Origin: Hyperoplus lanceolatus | Lineage: Eukaryota > Chordata > Actinopteri > Uranoscopiformes > Ammodytidae | Length of the DNA stretch: 64,000 bases | Direction: 5' to 3' | Assembly (NCBI GenBank): GCA_026929865.2 | Contig: CM049396.1 | Location: 26,725,001-26,789,000 of the forward strand | Shown: positions 33,634-47,840 of the stretch, in pieces | How positions within the stretch are numbered: the first letter of the stretch is position 1 | Layout of the letters: each line of letters begins with the position of its first letter | Translations under genes and position numbers: made by a program | The notes under the pieces: generated by a model | Told to the model about the DNA's origin: nothing | Database searches by the model: none | Seen by the model: the letters and a program-made list of their open reading frames with translations, nothing else

Positions 33634-34878
33634 GTAAGATGAGTTATTTTTTTTCTACATGTGTTCTGTTCTGTTCTCGGCTGAGTGCTGTAGAAAGTGC
33701 TGCACTGCTGCTGTAGTGGTGCTTACTTGGCTCACTTTCCCCTCCAGCAGCGTTCTGCCATAGCAGCCAGCCAACATCATGTGTGGTGTGTAGCCTAATC
33801 GAGCTGAATACCGGCGACGTTTAAGGTCAAGCATATTTTTGTTCCAAGCCAAGTGTGGTGTATAAAAAAGTCACTGGCAACTCTGTCCGTTAGCCTCACC
33901 ATCCTCATCCCTATCCTCTCGCCCAAATGAACTGCAGTGCATTATTGCAGAGGACAGCGGTTTTCTGGAGGGGCTTTTTCGTTCTATTGGCTGCGATCAA
34001 CTTCGTTTACGCACTACAATTTCCCCTTTTCTAGAATGGTGGGAATAATCTTAAAAGTGCTTATTTAAAATGGATGTTTTGTGAATAGCTTGCTTTATTT
34101 TCAAACTTGGTCAAATAACGTTCTAAAAATAGAACTATATGGTTTGCCAAATATATGCAGCCGTAGTTTCTTGAGCTCTGTTGATTTGCAGTCATGAAAA
34201 TGAATGTGGTGTTGACTTTATAATGTAACAGAGAGCAATATATTCCCTGTCTGAAGACATAAATTAAAGTGATGAATGAGGTGTATTGCTGCAAGTGCAT
34301 CCTCTGCAGAATGAAATGCCGGCTGAAAGTATAGCCTACTATATGTGTCTGACACTATGCTATATATCAGTGTAAAACAGGATAATTTAATACATTTTAC
34401 CTTTTCTCTGGTTTCACTCTCTCCCCTCTTTACTGTCACACTCCAGTCTGCATGCACTATGTTGAGCTTGGACATTTCCTACAAGCCACAGATAATATCT
34501 TTATAATGGTTATGCCATTATGACTTATGACTGTCATTTTTTCAAATTTTATTCAACATATGATGATCATGGAGATAACATATGTAACAGTCATTATAAT
34601 GATGATGATAATTACTGTCATCATCATGCAGATAATTGATTCAGTCTTTGTTCATCTCCCTCATGAGACTTTCCACTGCAGTGAATCAAAGCAGGTGTGT
34701 TAAGCCCCCAGATGTGGATTACCACACTGTGACGGTCTGAGTGAGTGCAGCATGTTGTATTGTGAAGCAGACCGTACTTACTGTTAGAGATTGCAAGGTT
34801 CAAAAGCGGTCTGAAAAAGCCTGTGGCCGCAAGTCAATTTGCAGATGGTTAACAGGCCGTCTTGTTTTCATTCCTCAG
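33634..34878 (+). other. Cadherin intron 1
   Basis: A 1245-bp intron with GTAAGA donor at 33634 and a pyrimidine-rich acceptor (TTTTCATTCCTCAG) ending at 34878. It joins codons in phase 0. It is short relative to the following intron. No internal gene or repeat is recognised. Confidence 0.75.
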
Positions 34879-34990
34879 GGGAGTAGGGCAGGCCAGCCCC
34901 TCAAACCCCCATGCAGACCGGGCTTCTCCCACAACTTCTACACAGTGATTGTCTCCAGAGACGTACTGCACGGCCAGAGCATTCTCAAAG
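34879..34990 (+). CDS. Cadherin exon 2: start of the prodomain
   Basis: This 112-bp exon continues phase 0 from exon 1 and ends in phase 1 at AAAG|GTAAGG, the same phase as exon 2 in vertebrate type I cadherins. It encodes GSRAGQPLKPPC followed by RPGFSHNFYTVIVSRDVL and HGQSILK. The C-x-PGF start, eleven residues after the exon boundary, and the Y-x-V-x-VSRDV-x-x-GQ-x-L pattern are the opening of the cadherin pro-domain, which is cleaved before the adhesive EC1 repeat is exposed. Family membership (classical/type I, or truncated T-type) is well supported. Which paralogue is not: N- and R-cadherin (cdh2, cdh4) and T-cadherin (cdh13) all share this exon layout, and all can have a very long intron 2. 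Confidence 0.82.
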
Positions 34991-37676
34991 GTAAGGTTGT
35001 GCCACTGCTGGCTCTCATTCATTGACTGGAGATATTTTTCTCCTCTCCGTGCAGACATGTTCCCCAACCTTATAGTGTGATTGAGGGAGATTGAGTGTGT
35101 GCCTATGTGTGCAAGTGTGTGTGTGTGTGTGTGTGTTAGTGTGAGTGTGGGGGCATATATTATTGCCCATGGCTCTCCATCACTCCTAAAGAAGGTCAGA
35201 AGACACCTTGGTTGTGGCTGTGCAACATAAGCAGCTCACATGCATGTATCCAAGCAGAAAAATCTCATGGTGATGCTGCAGCTCAGGCTGAAAGAAAATC
35301 TTACTGATATGATTACAATCTTCAGGTGTGTAAAATGCATTCTGTTGAGTTGTCATTTGATGCAGCGCGTTTCATTAATGAATGAACACCAAAATTACAC
35401 TGATTGCAGTAAAAAAAAAAAACATTTCTTCTTTTGCGGTTGACTGAGCAGGAGGCAGACTCATTTAAATGTTGCCTGTTGCCTGCTCTGCATGTTTACA
35501 GCTGGAAGCCCCACACTCTTGTTTTATTCCCACTGTTCATTGTAATACATTTTCCAGTTCTTTTTATTATTTTCTGTTTTTCTGAGCAATTCAATTCTGT
35601 TTTCATTCGCTCCATTTATTTTCAGAGCAGGCAGTGTACGGAATCTGCAGTGAGGTTATATCTCCTGCCATTTGAAATTATGCTGTAGTTTTCTCCACAA
35701 TGCCTCTTCTACTTGCAGGTGAATTTTTGCCATAATGTTGGAAAATATACCTCTAATTCACATCCCAAGGTCCCATTAGGGTATCTGATGCTGCTTCTGT
35801 AACACAGACCATGTTATATCTAAACCTTCAAACTACTTGAAAACATTGCCCCCAGGATGAGATTTCCATATCAACACTGTGGATTTCTGCTATAAAAGTC
35901 ATGCGCATTGGTTTTGGTAATGTGGGCCCAATATTTAGGTCGTTACATACATCTTTATTTCCCTCCAGTAACTCAGAGTTGCTCACACGTATGGCCAACA
36001 TTTTATTCAATAGGCTTAGCTGACACTTTGCTTTTATAGCCAAATATTTGTCCGTTGTTTCCCCGAAAATGTCATTTGCCAGGAGGCAATGGCATTCTCA
36101 TTGGAAGAGCCGTTTGAGCCTTTTACAGCTGCCAGGCAAAACAATTGAATTATTCTGGAGCTTATTTTGTTTCTTAGGAGGCTGACAAGGACAGTTGGGA
36201 GCCAGTTTGCCTGAAGGGGCTCGGAGCAGCTCAAGGTTTCTGCCTGTTTGGAAAAGGGCTGAGGCGTCCTCACTGACCCAAACAATGTTAACAGAAGCTG
36301 ATGTGTCTAGACAGATAACGTATGTTGGTTCCAGCACACGTGTCTCGGGGGGGATGTGGCAGACATGTCCATGGTGCACACACTGCATTAACTGCTGACA
36401 CTTCAATTTCAAAATGCGGTTTGCAGCATAGCTGAACTGCATCAATTTGATATAAGCTTATGTGCTACATCAGCTCTGGTTCTGATCCCATATTACGTTT
36501 TTTGCTTTCAGTCTTGCGCTTACATTTTGTCTGCCTCTCTGGCTGTGTTTGTTCTTTGTAAAAATCAATCAAAGAGCCATGTTGTCCTCCCAACTGGCCA
36601 CTTAAAGGGATGTGGGGCTGCGGCAAAGTCCTGGTGTGCGTGGGTATCATTTCTATACAGTGTGGGATACAGGAAGCTTTTAATGCTAAAGCCACACTAT
36701 GTATATAGGGATAACCTGAAACTGTCACTTTCCAAGGAAATGAATGTGCTAGGGATGGGATGAGGGGATTCTCCAGGGCTGGCTAGTGGGGTTTTGCTGG
36801 ACCGCTGTGTACTGAGAATGTTGTCTCCCTGGAGAGATGGGCAGTGAGTGATGGGGGGAAGACTAAAGAGCCATGGCCCAGCAGGTGCAGTGTGAACATG
36901 GCCCCTGTTTCCACTCGCCAAACAATGTGTGGGACCGCAGCTCTTTTCATGCCGGAGTTCTTTCTCTCTTCATTGCTTTATTGTTCTGTTTGTGTGTGTG
37001 GGTAGTTTAAAAAAAGTGACTACATGATGTTGTGATGTCCAATTTGTTAACACCAATTTGACTTAATTGTGTGTGTTAGAAGACATAAGTTCCTTGTTGA
37101 GATAGCCTTTAAACACCTGGTTGCCACGTTAAGCATCTATGCAGCATTGTGCATGCCTACGGGAGCCACACTGGAATTTTATTACACTTTCCATTGCCGC
37201 TGAACAAGTATTTAAATGTTTAGATTTGATACCTCCAAACAGTGTTATGGAAAATCAGCACACTGCTCACATTGATCTGTATCTGAAAGGGCAGTGTAAC
37301 TTTAAGATATTTATGGGAGATTTGTGAGCTTTTAGATAGAGAGATAACAAGAACAGAACCGTTCCATATAGCCAAACGTGTACTGGGGATATTGCAGTTC
37401 ATGGTTGAGTGCTTTAAACCCCTGGCCTATAAGGGCAACCCAATCTTGAATTCTATCTGCATTGCAACATAAAAATACCAAAACACTGATAACATAGTTA
37501 AAAAAATGCATTTTTACATGGTTTTGAGGCTAACAAGCTGAATTTCCCCAACTCTCAGAGGATAATGCAATTTTTCTTCACCTATTTGGCTTGTGGCCTT
37601 TCGTAGCCCCATAAACTGGCCACTCAGCAGTTCAGAGAGTAATGTTCCCTTCTCGGATAGTTTAATTGCTAAATGG

Positions 37677-37705
37677 ATTTATGGAGTCCTGAGGACTCCA
37701 TAAAT
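37677..37705. repeat. Perfect 13-bp hairpin, 3-nt loop
   Basis: ATTTATGGAGTCC (37677-37689) pairs exactly with GGACTCCATAAAT (37693-37705) around TGA. No TIR element boundaries were recognised around it. It lies in intron 2. Confidence 0.8.
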
Positions 37706-39365
37706 CTTTTTACTTTTTACTACATTCTGTGACCGTAAAAATGTATATTGTGACCTGTTTAGGGTCCTGACCCCCGTCTTGGGAACCAGTGCTCTCACCT
37801 ACCAAACAAATAACATGTTTTTCTATGGACACTGATAAAATGGAAATCAATGTCTCTGCCTCGAGGAAGGAAAACATTAAAATTCCTAAAAGAATAAATA
37901 CACAAATTGCATTGCATTGGTGTGATGCTTTAACCTTGCTTCTTTTCCATTGGGAGACCCCGGTAGGTAAAAAGTTAAGTGTCTGGTTTAAGGCTTGAAA
38001 GGTCATTTTTGAATTGTAATGCGTCATTCACTGGCCCCCCTGCGCTTATCTGCTCTGGCTTTATTGGTTAAAAAGTATGTTCGGGCTTTTGTGGTTGACA
38101 ATAATAGACCTTTGTTTAACTAACTCCAAAATCTTAGCGCTGCTGCAGTTGTGCTGATTAAATCATGGCATGCTCCCGTGGACATGTTTGTACAGAGCGC
38201 TGGGTCAGGATTGGAGGGGTGAGGCTGTGGCACACCGGCGAGCAGACAGCCAGAGCCTTGAGTCGCGGTCTGTGCACATTCCCCACTGCGGACGGATAAG
38301 CCGCGAAAAGAAAAATATTCCAGTGATCGCACATCGCAGTGTCAACCATCACCTCGCTCCAAGAGCCAGAACAGACATTTAAGAACACCGTTCGGTCAGG
38401 GGAATGTGGCCCTCAGCACAAAAGACATTGATTTGATATATGTACTGTAGTTCAGAAAGGGTGGTGGGTGTGCGTGTCTTTAAGTCACTGTCAATGGATA
38501 TTTGAAAAGACAGCAGTGATGACTTTCACCCCTGTGCCCCTGGCCTCTCCCGAAAGACAGTGAACAACATGCTCCGTTTGATTTAGTCACATGTCCATAT
38601 TCATAGTGTGCATTAGGAAAAGGAAAATGACTGATAGATATATTGGATTGTGGGAACCTTTGTTTTGTTATTTTGTTGAAAAATCTATTCCATCAATTTG
38701 TCAATGGAGGGTTTTAGAAATTCAGCGGAGGACCACTTTGGCCACTGATACACACAGGAGATGTGTGTATTCCTTTGAATCAAGCATACAATACATATTT
38801 TCATAAAACTTACTACTACTAAAAAAAAATAATACCTGCAGCACCTTGAGTCCACAGTGCCCTTTCAAAGGGAGTGGGCATATTTTCATTTTTATTTTCT
38901 CCGTTCCTGTGTTGTCTGTTGAATTACAGGAGATGAACTTGGTCTATGAAAAAGTAATCTACAATTGGATTTTTCCTTGCCTCTTTCCTCCCAGGGCTTC
39001 AGATTTAAAATGGGGTCCTTTTATTGCAGTTATTTTATATTTCTGCTGCAATACATGCACCGGACAAACATTGCACACACTGTACTTTAATCTCAACGAT
39101 TAATTTAAGGAGGATCATGCCTTCATCAGTTATACGCTTTCAGCATGTATTTCCTTTTGTTTAATTCCATCTCGCAAAAAAAGCTACACAACCGAAAATG
39201 ACTTGTAACATAACCCCAATTAGACTGGAGCAGGAGAACCTGGCGTGGAGCCATATCTGCTTTAGAACAGCCAGCTTGGCGTTCCCTGTACTGTGGAGAA
39301 CTTCTGACTCCTAACCTTCTATCCAAAGTGACAGGGCTTTCATAAGTACGTCCAACCCAAGAAGT

Positions 39366-39402
39366 GAGGGGGTGGAGGGAGGGGGGGAGGGGGGGGGGGG
39401 TC
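39366..39402. repeat. G-rich run, quadruplex-prone
   Basis: Runs of three to twelve G separated by single A or T bases (GGGGGTGGAGGGAGGGGGGG and onward) satisfy the general G3+N1-7 quadruplex pattern on the + strand. Intronic; function unknown. Confidence 0.6.
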
Positions 39403-40670
39403 GATAAGCGGCATGCCATTTTCCCTCTGACTCACCAACGTCTCTCTTGTCCTCCGGAGAGTCTTTCATCTCTGTAGCCAAAGACCTGGATTCTGCGGCG
39501 AGCTGATACACAGGTGCAGAAGATGAGCCACATAATTTCTCTTTATCTCACTCGCCTTCTTACCCAGACCCAAGCTATACACTCCTATATCCCTCACGCT
39601 GCCTCCCTCCAACATGACATACATGCTGAGCCAATTCCATCAGGCAAGCCACCCAAGATATAGTACCTGCCACAGCACAATGCTTTTCATCCTGTTTTTG
39701 TAGTCGTTTCCTCTCAGTGTTAGTAGTGGATAAAAAAGGGGCTTTCATAGATGGGAAACAGGCTGTCAGCAAAAATATTATTGCCCCCTTTTTCAGGGCT
39801 TCCATGTGAATTGTATTAGTTCTTGTAAGTACAAACGATCTCTCGGTGTGTACTGGTATTGGCTTGAGTCTGATGGTTGGTCGTCGGGTCAAGTCATGGT
39901 GTCCTATGGAGTTTCATTACAACACAGATAGTTTCATTGCTTTCTCATCTGATGCCCACTGAGACACAGGCATGATTCATCTGGACCACCTTGCATTTAG
40001 ACAGGGACAAACTGTCAGAGATCAACCCAACGCCAGAGACATTCTGCTGCGTTTTAGAAGGGCTGCATGTGCACGGTCTCAGTTTGTACTCTAGTGGGTG
40101 AGAGTATGCCGTATAGATGTACATTTCCTGACAAAATAGAGGTTAGTTAATTGTGCCCCTAAAAATTAATACCTTCAAACGGTGCTAACCACACTATTAT
40201 CAGACCTCAAGATTGCATCTGCAAAAGCTGGTGGCTGTGGGTTAAATATGGAGTGATTATGAGCTGGGCAAAAAATAAAGAAACTAGGCACTTTTGATGG
40301 TGTTAGCTTAAAGAGAGAGTCCTTGGCGAGGGATTAACGGATAAGAGAGGGACTGTGTTGGACGAGGAAGTAGAGATTTAGGACTGTATTTCTGGAGTTG
40401 AAACAAGGGCAAATTTAGAAAGAGAGGAAGTTTTAAGGGGTGATTCCTCTTTCTTGGAAACCGTCTCCAAATTACAATGTTCACCCTCCTGAAAGAGGCC
40501 TCTCTTTAATTGTACTATCAAAGAAAAATAGCAAGAAGCCGGCTTTCAAAGAAAGGAATGTATACCATTGACGACCTTGTATTCTGTGAATACTATTTGC
40601 ATTTGTTACCCCCTCCTTACAATCAATGTGTATTAGCGCTTTGCATCTCAGTGCACTTTTAACGATTGTT

Positions 40671-40757
40671 GGCCTTGATTTAGAGTCTAAATCAAAGTGC
40701 CTTGATTTAGAGTCTAAATCAAGGCCAGCGACCGTTGGCCTTGATTTTAGACTGTAT
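40671..40757. repeat. Tandem palindromic minisatellite
   Basis: A 21-bp perfect palindrome built on TTGATTTAGA/TCTAAATCAA around a single G occurs at 40675-40695 and again at 40702-40722; a third, partial unit starts at 40741. GGCC at 40671 and 40723 closes a larger stem. An open frame across it gives a repeated DLESKS peptide, but there is no sign it is translated. Confidence 0.75.
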
Positions 40758-43130
40758 TGGCTTTTAGGTTGCGGTGCAGAAATGAACAATTTTCCCACTA
40801 GGAGACCTCTGTTTCACCTTTTAGCTGGAAGCATAACCCAGAATCTTCCAGTTCATTACAACAGTCCCCCCGCCTCCTCTGGGGCTGCAGGATTTACATG
40901 CATCTGAATACAAATCAGGTCTTCTTCAGTGTTGCAGTGGTGTTCTTACAATGATTCACTTGCATGTTATCCTGCTTGTATGTATTGTCACGACAATGGA
41001 GACTACAACGTATTAAGGTGGATTATTGGATGGATCATTATTATTTTAATTCATAGAAAGTAAAGATATAGGGCTTTGACTATAGTAACGATTTGAAAGC
41101 AACTGAAGAGAAGAGAGTAAAAGCTCCCTGCATTCTCGCCTATATTGGAAAAAATGATGTGGAAAAGCTCCGTAGGAACAAATTTTTCCATTTCCGTTAT
41201 CATCTGTCTGAAATTGTGGCTTTTCAAAGCTGTGATTGGATTTGAGTAAAGGCAAGTATTCTTCTGCCACGACATAAAAAAAGGTTGGTGAAATAAAAAG
41301 CATATATTCACATATACTGTACAGAACATATTTTCTTTTTGATGTTGTTCGTCTAGCTAGTTGACCTCCATCCAGCCCAGTCTGATTGTGAACAGTCCAA
41401 TGTGCCATTTCTGGCCATGTTAAAATCTCTCTGGAGTGGATTCTCTATCATCTCCGCCATGTTGGAGAGGGTTCAGAAGCAAGGACGCCTTCTTAGTCAA
41501 GATTATGGGCAGAGGGTCTGAGTTGGAAACTGATAAAAGTCAGTACATTTATTTAGTAATTACTAAAAAGTAAATTTGATCCATAGTTCCTTACTTTACA
41601 TTTTGTTATCCAGCCAAGCTCCGTCAAATGTGCCTTTTTAAAGACTCCAAGTCCTCCACATCCAGATGTCTCATGTTCTGTATTTAACATGAGTAGAAAA
41701 TAGACAGAGGGATTTAGTGAGCATTCAGCAGCTAGCTCAACCTGGGCGAGTGAACGCAGCTCTTCTGAATCCCTTCCTCTTAGTAAAGCTACGGGGTTAA
41801 CACACAAACCCAGTGTAACAAAACTAGGTGATTCCTCAATGTAGGCTTACCTGTGGCTAATGTTAGTAAGCCAGAAAAGAAGACAGCATGTTGAAAAGAC
41901 ATATTTGCCTGTACGTCCTTTTTAATCCCCCTTGCCAGGCCAACACAAACCAGTCTAAACAAAGTCAGAGGCTATCGAAACCTCTGTTGTGCCAGTGAAC
42001 AAACCCACTCGCAAATTTCCAAAGTCACACATCGTCACTGGAATGAGTAACTATAATTACAGAACTCTCAACTGTAATCACTCATACTACTCGTTTCTAG
42101 CATGACTGTGTCACTTAGTATTGGATTACTGCCCAACACTGAAGGTCACACACATTGGAAGGCGTTGAAGCATCACCCTTTTCCAACTGGTTTCTGGTTC
42201 ACTTGTGAAGCGCATCATGACATTTCAACAGACTCCCAGCGTGTCAGACACAAATGTATATTTTAACAGGATAGCTTTGCATTTGAACCAGACTTGAAAC
42301 CAAATGATGTTCTTTTGCATCCATCGTGTGCATATTTTACAATGTGTGTTAACTGAGTGGTGAGCGAGGAGAATCTCCACATATACTCCAGCTGCCTCCT
42401 TGTGTTCTGTCCCCCACCCCCTCTTCAGTGTCAGTGGCTCAAAGGGACGTATAGCTTCTCACTTTATTGATGAATTACAGCCAAGCAGTTTGACCTTGTG
42501 TTGCCACTTGACCTCCACATGTTCTCCAACACTCATATCCTCCAGTCTACAGCACTGCACGAGATGAAAAAAAAAACACGGGACCAATCAAAATGATTTA
42601 CGTTGGGCTTGACTCAACACATAGATCCTTCTAAGCTGCTGCTAAATGTATCTCCAGAGGGCTGCCTCTGCATTGTACTCTACAACCATGTTCTGAAGCC
42701 ACAGGGCTTTGGCTATTCTGTCCCTTTAATTAAAAAGACTACACTCTCAAGATGCCTTTGTTCTGCAAACTCTTATATCAAAAAAGCTCCCTCACCAGAG
42801 AGAGACTTTGCTGTACTTTGTCCTTTGGATTTATACGGCCTTGAATCTATGTTTGATCAGTTCGCTCTGCCCGCTGTTGTTTTATATATTCAAAGCATAC
42901 ACACTGTTTTATTTATTAATATATAAACACAGTACATTTTGTGCATGGTGTGTATTTGTGTGCTTGTGTGTGAATAAATGTGTTTGTAGTAGGCAGCGCT
43001 CCATCCAGAGGGTGATTATCTTTAAATGGAGAAATTAAAGGATTACAAACCAGCCCAGTAATCCAGCTGTCAATCTAGCAGCTCATTAGTAAGCAAAGGA
43101 GTGGGATGTGGGAGAGAGAGATGTATACAC

Positions 43131-43213
43131 TTCACAGAGAGAGAGAGAGAGGAAGGGGAGAGAGAGAGCGAGAGAGAGAGAGAGAGAGGAGGTGGGAGAG
43201 AGAGGGAGAGGGG
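43131..43213. repeat. (GA)n-rich purine tract
   Basis: Interrupted GA repeats with GGAAGGGG and GGTGGG variants over about 80 bp in intron 2; polypurine/polypyrimidine DNA of the H-DNA-forming type. Confidence 0.85.
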
Positions 43214-46200
43214 CATACTGGTAAGTACAGTATAATGGTAAAGATGTAAACTTGTCAATCAAACAGAAAGGAAGGTTTTATTTTGTATTCCCAAAAATAA
43301 TTACCAACTTTCATTACTGAAATGGGGCCGTTAATTTACCTTAGCAGCGAAGATTTAGTGAGACTTAACTGTAAAATTCTAATGATCCACATAAATAAAT
43401 TCTAAAGAATAAAATGAATTAAATTGCAATCGTTGTCAGGCTACTCAGCTGATCCATGTTCAGGATTTCACATTGTTAATGTATCTGTTTATTAGTACAA
43501 ATTAATAGGCCAAGTGCAACCAATTTATTTGAAGCTTGTTTCGCTGTAGCTGCTATTCACCATTTTAAATAACAAATGAATGAGTGGAAGCACAATAACG
43601 TAAACAGGGACATATAAACTGTGTCTGTGTGCACTGCAGATTAGCCTTGGAGTTTAAAGATATACAGCCTCTGTGCCATATTTCACCAAGCTCTGAGGCG
43701 CATAAAAAGAAACAGCTTGGGAAACCATCGCGCCATGAAAGAAAATAGAAACACAAATCCAGGCTCCATCATGGCAAAAACGGTGGAAATTGCATCTCCT
43801 ACGACGGTGGAGCTTTTTGGATTTAATAATATCAATTTGCTGTCTATTTTGATCTATAAAAAGTGGGCTGTGCGCAGGCTTACTGTCCATGCACAGTAAG
43901 TTGTGGATGCCCACTGCTGGGAAATATTTTTTATACAGCGCATTTTATCTCATTAAATTTGAAACTCACAATTCTTAGGTTCTTTGTTTATTTGAATTAT
44001 TGTACTTTGCTAATGAAGGTGCCTTTGTTTGAGCTTGCATCTATTTTATTCCATGAACTGTTTCAAGTTAGATCTAAAAAAAAGCCATTGCTTTCAATCT
44101 TGTCATGTTCTAGAGAAGGTTTCAGAGTGTATGTACTGTACGTGCTGTATTTGTAGCACATGTTACGTCTTGGGCAATGGCTGACTGACTTATTTTGTCA
44201 TAGAAAAAAACCCTTGTTACTACGGCAGACGGAACTCAGTCTCATACTTTCTACAGACTGTTCCAAAGAGTTTATTTTGGCTGCTATTCAGATGGCTGAT
44301 TTGGAAATCACAATACGGAGCCATGCTCGGTCCCGTTGTGATGCAGATTTGTCTGTGGGAGGCCGACCAATCTGCAAATATGCTCTGACCAGAATAAGAA
44401 GATATTCTGCCTTAGAATTGTAATACTATTCAGTATATTCTCTTTTACTGTTCCAAACTTCACCAGCTCTGATGTCTGTAAAGAATCTTTTTATGTTTTT
44501 ATTGCTTATTTTACTTTCTTTCCAGGAACGCATTATCACAGTTGTCTGTCTCCCTCTGTTTTTATCTCTCTAAACCTAAGGCTCATCATGCCCTCACTGA
44601 CTCCCTCATGAATGTATTAACTGAAAAAGGAAGACACCAAGAAAAGCAAGATTTACGTGTTTGATTTATATTTAGAGCTACACCCTTAATAGAGCAGGTC
44701 ACATACTCAACTTGTATCCAACACACAGTGACACACACCTTAACACTTACTGTAGAGGTTAATTCATTGTGGCAGAGGCCCCTGTAGGTATCTGCACGAA
44801 TGTTAAATGTGTTAAATTATACTATTACCTCTACATGGGTTTCTTCCTTCTGCATTATAAGAAACCACCTGGAGACATGTGTATTTCCGATCCCTCCACG
44901 AGAACATGGACACAATTGAACTGCCAGAGAAAAGAAAAAGAAGAAAAAGATTACATTTTAGATCTCACTGTGCCTTTTGTGCTGCTTTCTCACTTGTTTT
45001 ACGACATTTTTGTGCATGATGTAGATGGAGGCGCACTGCAAATACCCACACGAAGATTATAGCCATAGGCTAGCAATAGAAATCCACATAAACATCATTA
45101 CTATGCCAAAGATGTTCCAGTTACACACACATACAAACGTGTCTTTTGTTGTCTCTCTGCATAACAATATGGAGTTTCTATCTCCAAATATGCTAAAGCT
45201 GGACGTTTGGCATTCTAGTCTTTATATAGCGAGAGGCTGGTAATTCATGGAAGTACAGAGGGAAATCTGGGGTTGAGAACCCACTTTTTGTATTGAAATA
45301 GAGGAGCAAATCAATAGAGCGCTCCTTTTCGCTGGCAAGACACACGCTGCTAGCAATCGATCAGAGCTTCATAAGAATCACAGTTTTCCTCTGCCGCTCC
45401 ACTCTGTCTCACTGTGTGCCCCACTCCCCCCCTCCCATCTCTCTCTCTCTCTTGTCTGTTCTCCCTCTGTAGCTCGTCTAGCTTTTCAGATAAAAACAAT
45501 AGCGCTGAGAACCAACAGAGAAGAAAGGCGTAGGGGAGGAGGAGGGGTGGTGGTGCACCACAACCCAGCAGTAAGACAATGAGAGACAGTCTTACTATAA
45601 CTGGCCTCTGGGAATAGAAGCTTTCTAATGGCCATAAACAGCGATTTAGCCTGAGTGAATTTAAAAAAGAAAAAGATGCAGCCATCATCATGATTACTGA
45701 CACCACAGGGCTGTGGCTAAGTGAATGATGGCTGTAACACCTATTTAAATAATGCTTCAAATGTACAGCTGTTTGTAGACCATTATAACATCTAGGCTTT
45801 TTCTACGGGATGAGATGCAACAGATGAATGAACACCACCAGTGCTGTAGTTTGGTGCTCTTTTATTGCTGTGTCCCCTTGTTTGTTAAAAGAAGAAATGT
45901 TTTTACCACGGAATTTGCATACAATGGCTCATGTTGATTTTGCAGCCTACAGGTGACGGCAGGCTGAAAACACCCAGTAGTCTTTTTATAATCTGCCTTT
46001 CTGCGTTCTAACCAGAGGACATGGAAGAGCTTTGAACGTCTCTTTAAAAGTATCATTACTAAGCCCGAGAGTAAAACATCCTGGTTATGTAAGCTCTGCT
46101 CTCCCTGCGGGGACGGAGGCCTACTGCGCATAACTCACCTGTCATGAATAGACATCCACCGTCCGTCCGTTACCATATCTTCTGGATTTTCTGATTTCAG

Positions 46201-47748
46201 TGTGGTGATTCACCGCTCCATTTTCATCTCTTTGTTATGCTCATCCCAAGATTATATTAAACTATTGAGAAAAAACCACGCAATGCTTTGACCACAGAGA
46301 TGGGTCCTGCCTGTTATTTTTAACGGGTAGCTTTGCATGCCTGGGTCAGGTTCAGGGCCTGCAGAGCTCATTACCGTAGAGCTAGGGTGGATATTGGCAA
46401 CAATACAATAGCCTTCTTCCACCTTCGGGCCCTGCAGCGTGTTAGATGAAAAGCGAAGGAGGAGTTGGATGAAGGCCCTGAACATCAGTGCAGTCATGTG
46501 TTGTTCAACATAGTAAGTTTACACAAAATAGTATATAATTGATTTCAAATGAAGTGCAGTTACGAATGCATTAAACATGTACTTGACATCAGGATGTTTT
46601 CTGTGCACAGAGTTCATTTGCACAATGTAGCACTATCTGAGATGTTAAACGTCAGATCAAACGATATGTTGATGCCATCAAAGAAATACAATACAAGTTT
46701 CTTTAAGTGATATACCAGAGCACCATAAGGTCGGTGTGAAAGAAACAAATGAGGTTATTACATTGAAGATGTAATGGCTGATTGAACTAAATTGGAATAC
46801 TGAATATAATGCAGTCTTGTTCTCTGGTGGATGTTTTAAAATAAGGGAATTGCTGAAGGCATGTTTAGTCCCTTTTATAGTGCTAATCTTAGGTAATCAC
46901 AATGTACATGCAGCCATGGCACTGTTGATTTTGTGCACTTGCTCTAGTGGTTTGGTTTTGTGAGCATTACATTGAGTCATTGTGTTGTACGATGGTGAGC
47001 TGCTGTCCCCCTGTTGAATGCCTCTGTACGCTGGTTTTTGGGATTGAGTCCTGCATCTCGGCTGATAAAGCCACTGGTTGAAACACTTGAATATGTATTG
47101 TCTAGTGAACTGACCGGCAAAATGTTTATCTCAATGGCAAAGTGCAAGCTGCTATTTTAATACATATTGTAGCCAAAAGAAACTGCAGGCTTAAAGGTTG
47201 AGTTAATTACATTATTGTTACAGCAACATTTTATGGACCTACTTCAGTATTTATATGAGTTGTGGAGTTAGTGCAGTTTGTCAAAGGCAGCTTGGTTTCA
47301 GCACATTCTTCAGCCCATGTGGACACACTACCACCCAGATGTACAGTGCACATGCAAAGGGCACTCTACAGTTATTTCACTCTGAAATCACTGTATGTGT
47401 CTCAGTACTTGCACTTATACCCTAGTGAATTTTTCATTCAAATTGAAGCAAATCTGCCAGAATGTAAGCTGTTCCCTGCAAGTATTTGTGCTTGCTTTCC
47501 ACAGCATTCTCTTAATCATCAACCCCACTCCATTCATTCACATATTTAATATATGCAGAAGCCAAAGCCACTTGTCACAGTATTGTTTACTATACCCAAA
47601 AATAATTAGGATCATTACGGACCTGTAACAATGAAACAATTTTACAAATAAAATTTATTATAATAAATATATTATAATTTTGGACGTGTCTAAATAATTC
47701 CTTCATAAGTGATTGTACAGTTGTGAACCAGACAGGGTGACCATTTAC

Positions 47749-47750
<2 letters not shown>

Positions 47751-47812
<62 letters not shown>

Positions 47813-47840
47813 ATAGATGACAGAGAGAGAGAGAGAGAGA
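47751..47840. repeat. (CA)n followed by (GA)n compound microsatellite
   Basis: About 30 uninterrupted CA units (47751-47811), a short CATAGATGA spacer, then (GA)9 to 47840. Compound CA/GA arrays are usual in fish genomes. Confidence 0.95.

Noticed and set aside
33223..33716. Frames of 147 (+) and 81 (-) codons across the CT tract
   Set aside because: Leu-Ser and Arg-Glu repeats from the microsatellite. The real coding part here is the short exon at 33580-33633 in another frame.
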